From Notospermus geniculatus (taxonomy: Eukaryota > Nemertea > Pilidiophora > Heteronemertea > Lineidae), in contig NMRB01000626.1 of NCBI GenBank assembly GCA_002633025.1, forward strand, positions 216,509 to 280,508: a stretch of DNA of 64,000 bases, written 5' to 3'. A model generated the notes under the pieces. That model made no database searches. It worked only from the letters and a program-made list of their open reading frames with translations, and was not told where the DNA came from. The position numbers were made by a program, and so were the translations under genes. Shown piece by piece: positions 31,629 through 43,498 of the stretch; position 1 is the first letter of the stretch, and every line of letters starts with the position of its first letter.

Positions 31629-34091
31629 TTCATTTAGGAACTACTCTTCCGACTGCTAGAGCGACTGGAGATTTGCAGGATTTGTGGCCAACTTTGCGGA
31701 AGATCGTTACACCAAGCGACCACTCACTGTGGTCGGCCGATAAATCGTATCTCGTCTCGTATCTGATTGCTTGAGTGGTCGTTACATTGCGGCAAACCGT
31801 TACATTGGACGACCTGAATGACCGGTTCCAATGGCCAACGGAGACCAAAGAATTTCGATCACATCAAGAGAACCAAAATTCAACATGTTTAATTTTCGGT
31901 CGCAAAGTCCGACTGACCTTTGCAACTAGTCGGCCGACAAAAAATCGATGAAACTTCGTCCTACACGATTCCGATGCAACGCCACAATAGTCGGCGACTT
32001 CATTCGCTTTCGGGGGTCGCCTGTCGTTTGCGGATGGTTCACTGAAATCGTTGCAAGTGTGGTCGGCGAGCGACCTCGCACGCGATGGTCGCCAGTCTCG
32101 TCGGTGGTCGCATGATTTTGGTCGCAGGTGTGCGCCATGCTTAAGTTATGCGTAACGTAGCTCGTGAGTTGCGCGTAAGTTACGAGTGAGTTACGCGTAA
32201 CTTACGCAAATGTAGGGATGTCAATTGTGACCTGTACTGTAGTAGATCGATATATTGCGTAATGTTTTTGCACTATTTATGCTACTCTCTCTCGTGAATA
32301 GACGGTTAACCACTGGTTGTTGTGTATAAGCCATCAGCTGTGTTATGCAAATGCACGGCTGCTGAAGCCTGGGGGAATGAGCGCTCGAGTGCCATGCACC
32401 CATGAGGTCACCTTGTGAATCCTGTCGCCGGCAGGCGTGTCTTTAGCTCTACCTCCACCTATAATAATTATGGTTCACTCAAAAGTGTTGAACATTGTGC
32501 AGTCATACACAGAATAATACGTGTAAGTGATTGCATGCGCACTTTCATTTTAAAGCTACAATGCAAACTGATGAAAGTTCCAAAGGTGCTCATCAGCTGA
32601 CGAATCTCAAAAACCAAGGACGATTTCCAATTAAGTTTTATGGTACCGGTACAGTCACAGTCAAAAATTTGTTGTTACCTATAAACGGGGCACGGTACAA
32701 TGCATTAGAATATTTGACACAATCGAAAAGATAACATTTCTTCGATGTTTTATCGTATATGAAGGCGCTGCAGTCCTGACGCAGTAAACACCAATCGGCA
32801 CAACGAAGTACAGAAACGATGGTCGGTATAGTTTTCAGAATCTTCCCTGTAGGCGGCGACTCTTGTGACCTAAAGTTGCCACGGATGGATTCATCTGCGT
32901 GTGCGAAACAAAAAGATGTGTACAGTTTTGTGACTGGAGAACAATAAAAAAGAAAACTAAATCGTCAATATTTTCCTTACCATTTCCTACTGCAACGTGT
33001 TCAACTCTATCTTTTTATTTCCGTTTTTATAAGTATATCATTTTTTGTTCTGCCTGTCGATTGACTTCCAAGGCCACAGTTATTGTATAGATCAGTTCAA
33101 ACTAGGTCATCGTCTATGTCGTCATGGCGATTTCTTAGCAACCCGCACATGCGCAGTTGCCGTTCTCTTGGTCAACACGGAAGCTGGTGTGTTTTCATTG
33201 GTTTCAACGAAGGATTGCGGCAATCGGCGGCATTTTTGGTGGTTCTCTCCGATATTTCTACAGGGCAGCCCTTAATTACGCTGTGAAAGGGTCTGGTACT
33301 AGTTGAGGAAAGGAAAAATCACTGGTTTCCCCGCTGTATCACCAAAGCGTGCGAGAGATCGAGCGAAGAATGTAGTGAATTCGCGATCTACGGTCATGTG
33401 CATCGCCATTTCTGTCCACTCGGAGGCCACACCTGGGCGAGTTTTTCTGTATATCGCACCCGATTTTCACGTTGGTAGCGATTTTCAGGACCGCCTGGTG
33501 ATTATCCCGAGGACTCACATACGTATAAACACAAAGCTGGGCGAAAAGCCAACAGAAAACGGCAAAATGTGCGACCCACCAATCTTTCGTTGCAAGCAAT
33601 TAAAAAATTGACTTCCGTCTTGGACAAGGGAAAACGGCAAACTGCGCATGCGCGAATTATCCATGGCAATGACCTAATTACGAAGTCTGAACTCATCTAT
33701 TCTTTGGTTTACGGGCACAAAGATTTTGAGCCCAAGTACGGAGGAAATAAAAATCAACAAAATTCCCTATAAATGCCTCTTTTGTGCTTCTTTCCGTCCG
33801 CGCTGCCAGGAAATAGGCCTACACCAGTTGGTTTTATCTATTTTTAGCTGTCGTCACTGCTGAAATCCAGGTCGGCGGAATAAAAACAACTCAGTCCATT
33901 TGTTTGGTTTTTTTCTTATAAGACCTCATTTGCACATCGGGAACTTCAGCGGCAATAAACGATTTTCCCAATTTTATTTTGCCACGTCGGCAGCCCGTAA
34001 ACCAAATAAAAAAACGTGGCCTAAGGAAAAGCTGTGTGATCGAGAAATGTGCAGGCGCTTCCTTCATCAGTGTAATAGTAGCTGAACCTAC
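31629..34091. other. Non-coding stretch with scattered inverted motifs
   Basis: No convincing gene. 31690-32130 is rich in GTCGGCCGA and GGTCG words. 32135-32215 has repeated TTACGCGTAA-type words. Two imperfect 30-bp inverted arms centred on CATGCGCAGTT lie at about 33145-33175 and 33625-33655. Short open frames in 32.9-33.8 kb have no recognisable domain. Confidence 0.4.
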
Positions 34092-34319
34092 CTTGCTTGT
34101 CGTATACATTTTGATGCCGTAAATAATTGGTAGGGGAACGACAGTGAGTGGACTTCAGCCAGCAATGTTTATACATGTATGTATCATGCTGGACGCTAAG
34201 ACAGGATTTCATCTTCGTACATAGTCCCAAACATAACTTCAATGGAACTGGGTGATCTGTGGCCTTGTATAAAACGTTTGCAGAGCAGTCACCATGATTG
34301 TGGATGTAGCCACCGGGAG
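34092..34319 (-). CDS. Candidate PAN/apple-like domain exon, phase 1-1
   Basis: A 228-base open stretch with a strong donor (CAAG|GTAGGT) and acceptor (TGTTCCAG), both phase 1. It encodes 76 residues with six Cys: NHGDCSANVLYK, LKLCLGLCTKMKSC, YKHCWLKSTHC. Spacing and the LCLGLCTKMKSC segment resemble PAN/apple domains of secreted or surface proteins, which bind proteins or carbohydrates. Symmetric phase 1-1 exons are the classical mobile unit of extracellular modules. No neighbouring exon was identified; it may belong to a gene mostly outside the repeats, or be a relic. A copy of a modular repeat starts 30 bases upstream. Confidence 0.45.
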
Positions 34320-34350
34320 CTGGAACATGGGGCCATATGAATAATAAATG

Positions 34351-36146
34351 GTCCACTGACCATGTGCTCACCTGTTGGACATACTCAAGTAATACTTACA
34401 TGTATGTATCTCCCTCTGTCATTACACTATATCAGTTATGAGCAATCTCGGTCAAGTCATTCCCGAGTTACAGGAGTTTGATGATTTTGGGGTTATACCA
34501 CCTGGTCACGACTGTTACGAGTAATGCATTTCAACGCACTGGTTTAACTGGGTCAATTTGACGCGCCATCTTACGGTGTTCCCAACGGCGCAACGTCATT
34601 CGCCAGTTCACCACGATCACGCATCTGTTCACGTGAACAGCTGGTGGAAGTAGCCAGCTGACCAATCATCGGGCGCCGATACTTGCTGACCTGGGAACCC
34701 CGATTACTAATTCATTTGTGCACAGTTCGAGCCAATCAGAGCTTAAGATGATTCATTATGATCCGATCGAACGGCCTACATTCATGATTTTTCGTGAACG
34801 GCGGTGGTTTTAACGCCGATGGGCGTGAAAGTGAGGGTGTTATTTTCCCGCCAAAATTAGTGCGCCGTGGCGACCAACATGACCAAAATACTCAGTTTAT
34901 GTGTGTTTGATCAACAAAATCGGAATCAAGGTATTTAGATCAAAGTAAATATTCGATAATAGTCAGTTTATATATTTTGAAAAACATAGATAAGTGTTGA
35001 AAACTTGGCGCCCGAGTCGCAAATTGCACTGTTTGCACTAATTTGCATAAATTAGCGCAAGCCAAGATGGCGGCACTTGAAATGTGGAACGGATCGTACG
35101 GCCAGATCGATGACTCTATCCCGTCTAGTTCACCTTAAAATGTTGCCGTGGATGGTGTTAATGATTAAAATGTTGTGTGAAATCATACAAATGGTATCAA
35201 AAGGTATGTGTAAGCGCATCTTGCATCTAATATCGCTCTGTTTTATGCCGGGTCCGACTTCGAACATTGCGATCGGTGTTTTCTCACAGCCACGACGCCG
35301 TGACCTAGATCACGTCGATATGCAAATGAGTGTGAATGTATCACAATGTAGCAATTTGCTAGAATGCGTGGCTGTAACAGTCGTGTGGTGGCCATATATG
35401 ATGTCCAATCTGGCCAAAAGTTTATGTGCACACATAGATCATCGAGAGGGAGCCACATATGAAATTTCAGCACTCTGGGTCATGTCATTCCTGAGTTATA
35501 GCACGTTGATAATTTTTGGGTTATGCCACCTGGCGGCCATATTGGAAGTCAAATCAAGCCGAAATTTGACGTGCACATAAAGGCCACCTGGAGGGAGGTA
35601 CATATCATGTTTGAGCACTCCGGGTCAAGCCGTTCCTGGGTTATAGCACTCAGATGATTTTTCAGGTTACGCCACCTGGCGAGCATATTGGATGTCCGAT
35701 CGTGCCAAAACTTGGTATTTTTGAAGTTACCCCTCAAATACACATTTATGCAAGATATGAAGTCGCTCAGTGAAATAATGGCGAACTGTAGCAGGTTCGT
35801 TACCTTCGTACAACTTTGACCTCTGTGACCTTGAAAAGTAGGTCAAATCAAAAACCCGTTATATATGTTATGTATCCTAATTAGATACACCTATGATAAA
35901 AATTTGGAGATGACCCAGTTATTAGTTCAGGAGTTCTTGCACTTTTTGTGTTTTTGGTTTTGGCCATCTGGTGGCCAAGCCCAGAATCGAATCGAACCGA
36001 AACTTGGTGTCATAGGTCATCTGACCTAGGGGTATATATGTACCAAGCTTCAGATCAATAGCCCCAGCGGTTACAAAACGTGCCCTGCTAACGGACGACG
36101 ACGACGGACACGGCGTGACGACAAGAGCTCACAGGTGAGCTAAAAA
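34351..36146 (+). repeat. Modular GTGAGC-ended repeat, longest copy
   Basis: It starts with CCATGTGCTCACCTGTTGGAC and ends with AAGAGCTCACAGGTGAGC, so GCTCACC/GGTGAGC forms short inverted ends. The second half holds modules with CCACCTGGCGGCCATATTGG, GGTCAAGTCGTTCC-type and GAGTTATAGCAC phrases at a spacing of about 145 bases. 34550-35070 is a different, non-coding insert. The frame at 35077-35580 follows the repeats and is not a gene. Confidence 0.6.
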
Positions 36147-37864
36147 CGAGTATTTGCTTGCAAGCAAAAACCTCAAGCAGAAGCAGCTCTTGCTGAAAGG
36201 AAAATGTTATGCTTGTTTTCGTATGAATAAAGTGGACGTTTTACTGCCAATTCTTTGCTATGAAGTTTCAAGGAAGTATTATTCAGTCCGTTCCAGGTAC
36301 CTTAGGCCAATTGCACTTGGCTAACCTTGTCAGTTTCGGTTAGTCTATTAGGCCAAGCAAAAAAATTAGTCTATCGTCCGAGTGGTTCTTGAAAATAGGC
36401 AAGGGGGCACTTTTAATTTTCATTTTACTTTGGTACGAAGTTTAAATTACAAAAACAGCTCCTCCTGAGCATATACATGTTATGTCACCACCCCGACCCT
36501 CTAAGACTGGATTTTGTAACAAACGGGCTGAAAATGCATGAAGAGCAAGCTTTGGAAACTGTTGTTTACTGATCTACCGCTTGGCGGCGCTGTGATACGC
36601 GGCGCGGCGTGAAATTCAAACTGATGAAAAAAATAAAAAAATTTGCACGGTGCTGAAAATTGCCGCGGGCGGAGGACGATAAAGTAAAGATTTTTTTGCT
36701 TGCCCTTAACTTGACCACAAACACAGCCAATGGGCGAGCTGTCCTGCATTAATTCAGAGTATCATAACAGTCAGCGGGGTCATGTAACATTGCAGAGTTC
36801 AACTTAGTGCGATTAGCCTTATGCCCGCTGTACACGATCAAATTTTTCATCTAATTTTCTGAATATGCCTGCTCAATAAAGGCCTACATGCGGGTTTATA
36901 CATTGAAGCCCCAATAGCCCCGGAATCTGAATTTGCAAAAAAATAGAATTAAAAATTTGATCATGTAGAGCGAGCATTAGGTATCTGGAAGGACAATACC
37001 TGAAGGTCATATCGGGGTCTCCCCCCCCAAAAAAAAACTGGAATACACTTTATCCGGCCATTACTTTCACACTTTTTAAACATGTCATGGCATTTTATGT
37101 GTGATATGAGGCTGTTAATTGTGGCTTGTGGTGAAAATTTCTGGCAAATATCTCAGGGTATTACAATACGGCAATTTTAAAATGAGTCAAAATCTGCTGT
37201 GCCGGAGCCATGCAATTATCCTGGTGCCAGACCTGATTGTGATGGTGCCGCTATGTCCGACTGATACGACATGTGTGGGTCAATTCATAATTGCTACAAA
37301 TAACAGGTGGACAGTGAGACTTTTTTGCATTCATTTCATTACAAAATCAAGTTATTTGTTTGCAGTTTTTTGGGCCACCCGATACTTGTCATATGCCTAT
37401 GAATGGTCTGCACCGTGAACTGATGATGGTCGTTTTCATCGTGTGGTTTTGGCATTTTTCGCTGGGGTCAAGCGGGTTTTGTTTTGAGTACGCTCAGGAC
37501 CCTTTTTGCATATTGCCCGTATGCACCACTGCGGCTTAAACGGCTTAGATGTATGCTTCGTGGTGTACCGGTAGATTTGAAGAATACAGAGACATATATT
37601 ATACGACACAAGTTTCAGCATTGTTGGTATTGATTCTCTTCATTATCCAGTATCTGAATTGAGCGAAAACCCATCAGGCTAGAGAAGTGCATATCTAGGA
37701 CTGACTTCAAATACATGCACTTTTGATATAGACATTGGAATACAGAAGCGGAAATTTTGACTGTTTGAATTCCCTCTGTTCTAATAATTATGTCCACTAC
37801 TGTATGAGTAGAGTCTGCTCACTCTCGTCCTGATTATCTATTTCGTTTAGATAATAAAACAATA
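36147..37864. other. Non-coding region with a foldback element
   Basis: At about 36825-36980 two arms (TACACGATCAAATTTTTCAT and the inverse AATTTGATCATGTAGAGCG) bound a small MITE. TTAGGCCAAGCAAAAA at 36350 resembles one end of the 9850-10098 MITE. The rest shows no gene. Confidence 0.45.
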
Positions 37865-38506
37865 TATGTATGCAAAAAACCAAAGTAAATGCTTTGGCTA
37901 AAAATTTTTTTTATTAGAAATGCAATTACTATTTACTTGTTCCTTTTTAGCAAATGCTATAACTCGTATGCATAGTGCTGAGCAATTGATCTGACTGTAG
38001 AATCTTTGGTAAACAAGCAAATGCTTGTCAAGTATAAGCATTTTCTTTGAAGTTGAAGTAAACGATTATGCATATGAAACCAAGTTATTGCTTTTACTTT
38101 TACTTTTGGCTTCAAGCAACTGCTTCAATTTTATACATACCACCAATGACCCATGGCCCATATGCATACAGAAAAGCAAATGCTTTTTACTTGAAAATTG
38201 AAGCAATTACTTCCATCTGTATGCATAAAACCCAAAGTAAATGCTTTTGCAAAAAAGCAAATGCTGTTAGAAAAAACAATTACTATTTACTTGTCCCTTT
38301 CAAGCAAATGCTAGAATTCACCTGTAGAACCATTGGTAAACAAGGAAATGCTTGTCAAGTATAAGCATTTGCTTTGAAATAGAAGTAGAAGATTATGCAT
38401 ATGAAACCAAGTAATTGCTTTTTCTTTACTTTTGGCTTCAAGCAACTGCTTTTACTTTTTGCTTTTGCTGGAAGCAAATGCTTCATTTTTATGCATACGG
38501 CCCATC
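37865..38506. repeat. Duplicated foldback element made of AAGCAAATGCTT words
   Basis: Two direct copies of about 350 bases (from about 37868 and 38220) share AAAGTAAATGCTTT, CTTGTCAAGTATAAGCATTT and GATTATGCATATGAAACCAAG. The second unit is bounded by GGCCCATATGCATA (38155) and TATGCATACGGCCC (38493), Harbinger-like ends. The palindromic word AAGCAAATGCTT recurs throughout. Confidence 0.75.
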
Positions 38507-39075
38507 GTCCCAGTATTGGAACTTCCGCGGGGAACATTGGGAAAAGGGCGAACACAGCAGTATGAGCACTGTGCGTATGTGTGGCAACACTGAAAAACGG
38601 CTTTGAAATGTTACCGTCGTGAGCGTCTGTTCAGGGGAACACTGAAAAACAGTACTTAGTATATTTCAGTGTCCAGAAAACACTGACCGACGGAAACACT
38701 GTAGCACTTTACACCGGTCCCGTATTACTCCTTCTGGACACTTCCCTGTGCAATGGATCAAGAGCGTCCATAACTAACTTCCATGTTGACATTGATGGCA
38801 GGCGCGGAGCCAGGATTTGGAAAAAGGGGGTGCCGTGTGCTAGGACAGTGAAATTTGCGCCAAATTCCAGAATTTCACGATCGATTTTACAGATTTGTTG
38901 GTGAAAAGGGGAGGGGAGCGCCCGGCGCGCCCCCTTTGAATCTTCAAATTCGAGGTGTTCGAGTTAATCCCTAACTTAAACCACCCTCCGACGTGGTTTA
39001 AGTTTTTGCTGGGTTTAAGCCAGACTTGAAGCTTAGCATTAGTTGGTGCATACCGACTTCAAGTTTAGTTCCAAA
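38507..39075. other. Non-coding; MITE-like edge and AAGTTTAAGC-rich repeat
   Basis: GGCGCGGAGCCAGGATTTGG near 38800 with GGCGCGCCCCC near 38930 resembles a short MITE. 38960-39110 is built from TTAAGTTT and AAACTTAA words that fold back and runs into the 3' end of the Myb/SANT-like gene. Confidence 0.4.
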
Positions 39076-39868
39076 TTAAGTCAAACTTAAGCTCAATTTC
39101 GGCTTAATGAGAGCCCGCATCGCTGCATCTCGAATGGCTAGCCCCTTTGCCTCCAATTTTTTCGCTTCCATTGCTTTTTTAGCTGCCGCCGGTTTGTATT
39201 TTTCCTCTTGTTGGAGGAGATCCCAATCGGTTAAAAGAGCTTTTAGCTCATCCTCTTCATCCTCTTCAACACCACTCCTGCAAAGAGAAAAGGATGATCT
39301 CATGCCTTGCGCCACCCCATGCAAAAAACGGTGATTTTTGCCCTGGGAAGACAGGCCCTCTGGTTTTCAAAGCTCTCTCTCCCTGGAAATCATTGGGATC
39401 TTCCCCACTGGTATTAAAAAGTGTGTCTAAATTTCAGATAAATTAAGACTCACTTTTTTGAATATAGGCCTATTTAATCCAGTGACTATAAACAGGGGAC
39501 CATTTGAATGTAAATCAATGGTATAATCGTTTTTTAAAATCTAGTAATGGGGGTAGGGGTGGGTTACATATCCCGAGGACAGTGGTTGCTGACAAGGGCA
39601 ATGAGGTAGTTTTATGTTGTTAAACAACCTACGCTTTCTCAGAGGTCGTCTCGTCGCTCTTGTGTTGCTTCAACAGAAGCCGCGCACGGTCTTTAGTTTG
39701 TCTAAGCGTAACTTTCTTTCCTTCCTTCTTAAGGTGATGGTTCACAGTCTCTGTGACTTTTTCCCATTCCTTGTTACTTGATTTCCCTTTGGCAGGGTTT
39801 ACTCTTGCTGCCACGACTTCTCGTAGCATGAACAAGTCCAGATCTCTGTGGTACTGGGTATTGGCCAT
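39076..39868 (-). CDS. Myb/SANT-like DNA-binding protein, two exons
   Basis: Exon 1 (39868-39633) and exon 2 (39277-39076) join in phase 2 across a GT-AG intron (donor AAGC|GTAGGT, acceptor TCTCTTTGCAG). The product is about 145 residues: a Myb/SANT-like domain in exon 1 (RDLDLFMLREVVAARVNP, NKEWEKVTETVNHHLKK, VTLRQTKDRARLLLKQHK), then an acidic helix across the junction (SGVEEDEEDELKALLTDWD) and a Lys/Ala-rich coil (KKAMEAKKLEAKGLAIRDA). Such proteins bind DNA; in animals many copies derive from the Myb-like second protein of PIF/Harbinger transposons. The last residues (KPKLSLSLT) come from an abutting repeat, so the 3' end may be truncated. Harbinger-type MITEs are abundant in the window. 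Confidence 0.6.
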
Positions 39869-41124
39869 GGTTATCCTGTAACAACAAGATGATTCATTTT
39901 TGAGAAGGAAGTATCAATCAGCCTTTTTGTTAGAGGCGCTCGCGCAAAACAATCTCAAATATCCAAGATGTCGGTTTAAAGCCATGCCCTCGTCCCCTCT
40001 CATGGGACCCAACTGTGGGTATTCAAAAGTGCCCCAAATTCTGAAAATTTCAAAGGAAAACTCACCAGAAAATCAATGGACAGTCACAAAAGTGCTAGCT
40101 TGGTGCAAGTTGCTGTATCGGTACAGAAGTGAGTCACTACTAAGCAATGCTGTGTTCATGGATTTCATGCCGAGTGTCCCTTGTTAAAAAATTTCAGAAT
40201 TGCTGCACTTTTGAATTCCATACTTGAAGTAACTTCATCACGTGTAGTTCGAAATCCACATCATAGCATTACAGTCATATGTAACCACTGTAAAAGACCA
40301 GGCCCCGTATTCATAAAACTACTTAAGTCTAAGTGTGACACTTATCCTTTGTTCAACACAAAAGATTAGTATCACACTTAGACTTAAGTAGTTTTATGAA
40401 TACGGGGCCAGCCCCGCAGGACCCGGAAAACAGTGCTTGTATAAGGGTGATGTGATTTGTGCAGCCAAACCAAGCTCCCCGCATGCATATCATTCCAGCC
40501 ACGGCAAGGCCGGCGCCTTCCCTGGTACTCACTTGTGATTGAAGGCAGGAAAAGCGCATCTTACTTATCTTCTTTTGACTGGCACATTTTAGTTGCAAAT
40601 GAAGGTACACTGTGCCCTTTGAACTTTCCTCATTCATGTATGAGCATGTGCATGCACAACTTGACACAGGCCACCCGCATTTGAATGGCCAAGGGCCTAT
40701 AGATAGCAAAATTGAACGTTGAAAATTGGTAGAGCAAAGTTCGGACTTACCTCTTCGTTGCAAAACCCCCGAAGAATTCACAAAATCCTCGTGAGGAATT
40801 TATACCAAGAGCGAAATACGACATCTATTCACACATAAATTGATTATGTCATCCACAAATCGTAGGTGGCATTGCGCTTTTCGTCTGACCCGAAAGAACT
40901 GATCAATTTCCCAAATAGAACTACCCTTACATTTTCGAAGTGACGAACTGCGAACTTTCCCCTACGAACTTGGGAAGACAAAAATTGATGACGTATCACG
41001 CAATTCGTGCTGTTTTTCGTAGTTCGTGAGGATGCGAAACCTGCCTATTATCAGATAAGAGCCGAACGGTTCTCGTAGTTAACTGACTAGGCCCGGTCAC
41101 GCCTTCGTAATTTTCAAAGTCCAA
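39869..41124. other. Non-coding region around the hairpin MITE
   Basis: Outside the MITE at 40300-40411 no gene was recognised. Short open frames at 39.9-40.8 kb have neither splice context nor domains. Confidence 0.35.
40300..40411. mobile_element. Short near-perfect hairpin MITE
   Basis: About 42-base arms starting GGCCCCGTATTCATAAAACT pair almost perfectly, leaving a loop of about 25 bases. The GGGGCCGTATTCATAAA type of end is typical of animal Harbinger MITEs. The flanks do not show a clear 3-bp duplication. Confidence 0.75.
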
Positions 41125-41265
41125 CCGTTCTTGTCATTCTTGTCACTGCTCGGTGACTGTTAACTGAACATGTCGATTTTGACGCCAAACATTCTTGTCA
41201 CAAATGAGTGCATGTTAACTGACGCTGAATATTCTTGTCACTGATGCGTGCATGTTAAATGACAG
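41125..41265. repeat. Three degenerate tandem units of about 40 bp
   Basis: The units share ATTCTTGTCAC and GTGCATGTTAA(C/A)TGAC. Confidence 0.6.
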
Positions 41266-41327
41266 TATGAATGCATGATGCTATAACAATATAGGGGCGT
41301 GTCCATTGTACCCTACTGCCTCCCCCA

Positions 41328-41545
41328 CGTGGCGCCAGCGAGAAAATTCTAATTTTGGTTATTTTCATCAACTCCCAGTCCCCGTGCTGGCGACACATTG
41401 AATGAAAGTGCAGTCTGATCAGGGTGGCGCCAGCGAAAGGATTCTAACTTTGGTTACTTTCATTAAAATCCCCTTGCTGGCGCCACCCTAAATGACGGTG
41501 CATACAGATCACGGTGGCGCCAGCGAAAACATTCGGACTTTGAAA
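41328..41545. repeat. Tandem repeat of about 95 bp, 2.4 copies
   Basis: The units start with (GGT)GGCGCCAGCGA, then ATTCTAA(T/C)TTTGGTTA and a CCCC-GCTGGCG end. GGCGCCAGCG and CGCTGGCG also make each unit an imperfect hairpin. Confidence 0.75.
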
Positions 41546-41724
41546 ATTTCACCTATTTCCCCTGCTGCACGCGTGTGAAGAAGTATGTTCTTCTCAGAAA
41601 AGGGGAAGATAGAGACAATAGAAATGACTATTTATGGTGACTATAGTTTTACCATTGTTTTTGATTCTGTCTTTAGTCATGAACCGATTGCGACTTGCAT
41701 CATACAATGGTTTGGGCCCAGGGC

Positions 41725-42415
41725 GGATAGGGGGGCACATCGAAAAGACGGATTCGACGGATTCAACGGATTCTTGTGAAATGAAGCATATAATCACTTT
41801 TTTATATGCATTGATCTTTTTAGAAATATGACATGTGTATAAGCTTTAAAACCAACGTGTTATTTTCATTTATAATACGATTTCAAATCCATGCACAGTG
41901 AGGTTAATAAATCGGGTCTGATGTCAATGGGATTTTCCACAATGATTGAACGCGTCATCTTGTGGAAAATTTATGACGTCGCCACTATTGATCTGTCGAT
42001 GACGTCAACACAGTTGCGCTGTTGATCTCATAGGCCTACCGTATATCGAGAATAGCTAAAATGGCATACACGGGAAAACACTGAAAAAAAACGGCGTGTT
42101 GGTGAGAGCGGTACTGTCAATCGCGTTTCCTTGGATAATCAAATCCTACGGATGCGGTGTAGGCCTAATGTATTGTTTCAGATACTAACCCAGCGGTAGG
42201 TCTAATGTTGATTAGGCCTATTTTAGACTGATCATCTACCCTCCCAATACTTCGATTAACTTTTTGGCCCGTACTGCTTGGCTGATAGGACAGGGTACCA
42301 GTCTACTCTGGGAATTCCACCACGTGACGTCATAACAAATTGTCTGCAGACCACGATCCGTCGAATCCGCTGAATCCGTCGAATCAGTCTTTTCGAGCTG
42401 CCCCGGGTAGGGTAC
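41725..42415. mobile_element. Foldback element with GATTCGACGGATTC arms
   Basis: The left arm (GGGGGCACATCGAAAAGACG and GGATTCGACGGATTCAACGG) pairs with the right arm (CCGTCGAATCAGTCTTTTCG and GCTGCCCC). The arms hold three direct copies of GGATTC(A/G)ACG. The 600-base interior is non-coding. It lies directly upstream of the LINE endonuclease. Confidence 0.7.
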
Positions 42416-42419
42416 GTAC

Positions 42420-43489
42420 GCGAGATATTGAGTGACTGTGATTTCCTATTGATACAGGAACATTGGCTATTGAGTGAACAAATCAATCAGTTGAAAAACA
42501 AACTTGGTGAATATTTTAATCTGCATGGCCAGTCAGGCATGGACCAGAATGTTTTATTACAGGGTCGACCGTTTGGTGGGACTGCCATAATTTGGGCAGC
42601 GAATATGCAGGCGAAAATAACACCGATTGCTTGCGAATCTAAAAGAATTTGTGCTATTTTGGTAGAACCCAACAATACAGCAGATTCTGGCATGTTGATT
42701 ATTTTAATGTGTATATGCCTCAGTATTATATATAGTGTAAAAATGGTGGTTATTTTGATCTGCAAGCTCCACCAATACAAATCCAGGCTGGGGTGATACA
42801 GCCACCAAAACCAGGACTGATACAAATTTCAACTGTTGGACCCGTATCAGTCCAGCAAAATCAGGACTGATACAGATTTTGACTGTTGGATGCGTCACGA
42901 CACAGCGTCACGATGTCAAATGACGTCACGACGTCATACGTCATTGGACGTTTTTCGTAGGTGCCTTGAATATATGATACAAATATCATCATATGAGCTG
43001 AGCTGTATCGTCCCTTGTATCATGGCCTTCGACCCCGTATCATCCCTCGGGCTTCGCCCTCGGGATGATACGGGGTCTCAGGCCCTGATACCGGGACTCA
43101 TACAGCTCAGCTCATATGATAACATCTAATGATGGTGGTGGTTAAGCGACTGTTTTCAATGAGGTACTTCAGGAAATATCAGTGTTGTGTGAGACACATA
43201 GTCATAAGTTTATTGCTATAGGTGGCGGCACCAACACCGATATGTCCAGGGTCGATTCGGCCCATACAGTAGCTTTAAATCAATTTCTACAAAGAGAAAA
43301 TCTTTGCCTCGGAATGAGGCACAGGGCATCTCAAGTTGATTGCACTTATGAGAGTAGAATGACGGGAAATTTTTCATTGATTGATCATTTTATTTTATCG
43401 GAAAATCTGTTTGATCGTATAAGCTCTTATGAGGTGAGACATAAAGGTGATAACCCATCTGATCATTCTGCTCTCTGCGCTGTTTCTAT
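42420..43489 (+). pseudogene. LINE A endonuclease domain, with a foldback insertion
   Basis: Two coding parts of an apurinic-type endonuclease: 42428-42720 (CDFLLIQEHWLLSEQI, carrying the active-site Glu, and GRPFGGTAIIWAANMQ) and 43140-43489 (KFIAIGGGTNTDMSR, where the usual G-D-x-N is G-G-x-N, and GNFSLIDHFILSENL, KGDNPSDHSAL with the catalytic SDH). Between them about 400 bases (42730-43130) are an insertion with a 45-base direct repeat (CAGGACTGATACA) and two hairpins, one on CCGTATCATCC. The next part of the same LINE resumes at about 47820. The frame is broken, so it is a relic. Confidence 0.75.
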
Positions 43490-43498
43490 ATTCTCGAG

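Noticed and set aside
35077-35580. A 167-residue open frame
   Set aside because: It lies in the modular GTGAGC-ended repeat and its residues follow the repeat phrases.
37865-38506. CRISPR-like array of regularly spaced short palindromes
   Set aside because: Eukaryotic context, irregular spacing and inverted MITE-like ends; the words are parts of a foldback element.
41594-41831. Overlapping frames with repeated TDSTDS and VESVES
   Set aside because: Produced by the GGATTC-type direct repeats in the arm of a foldback element.
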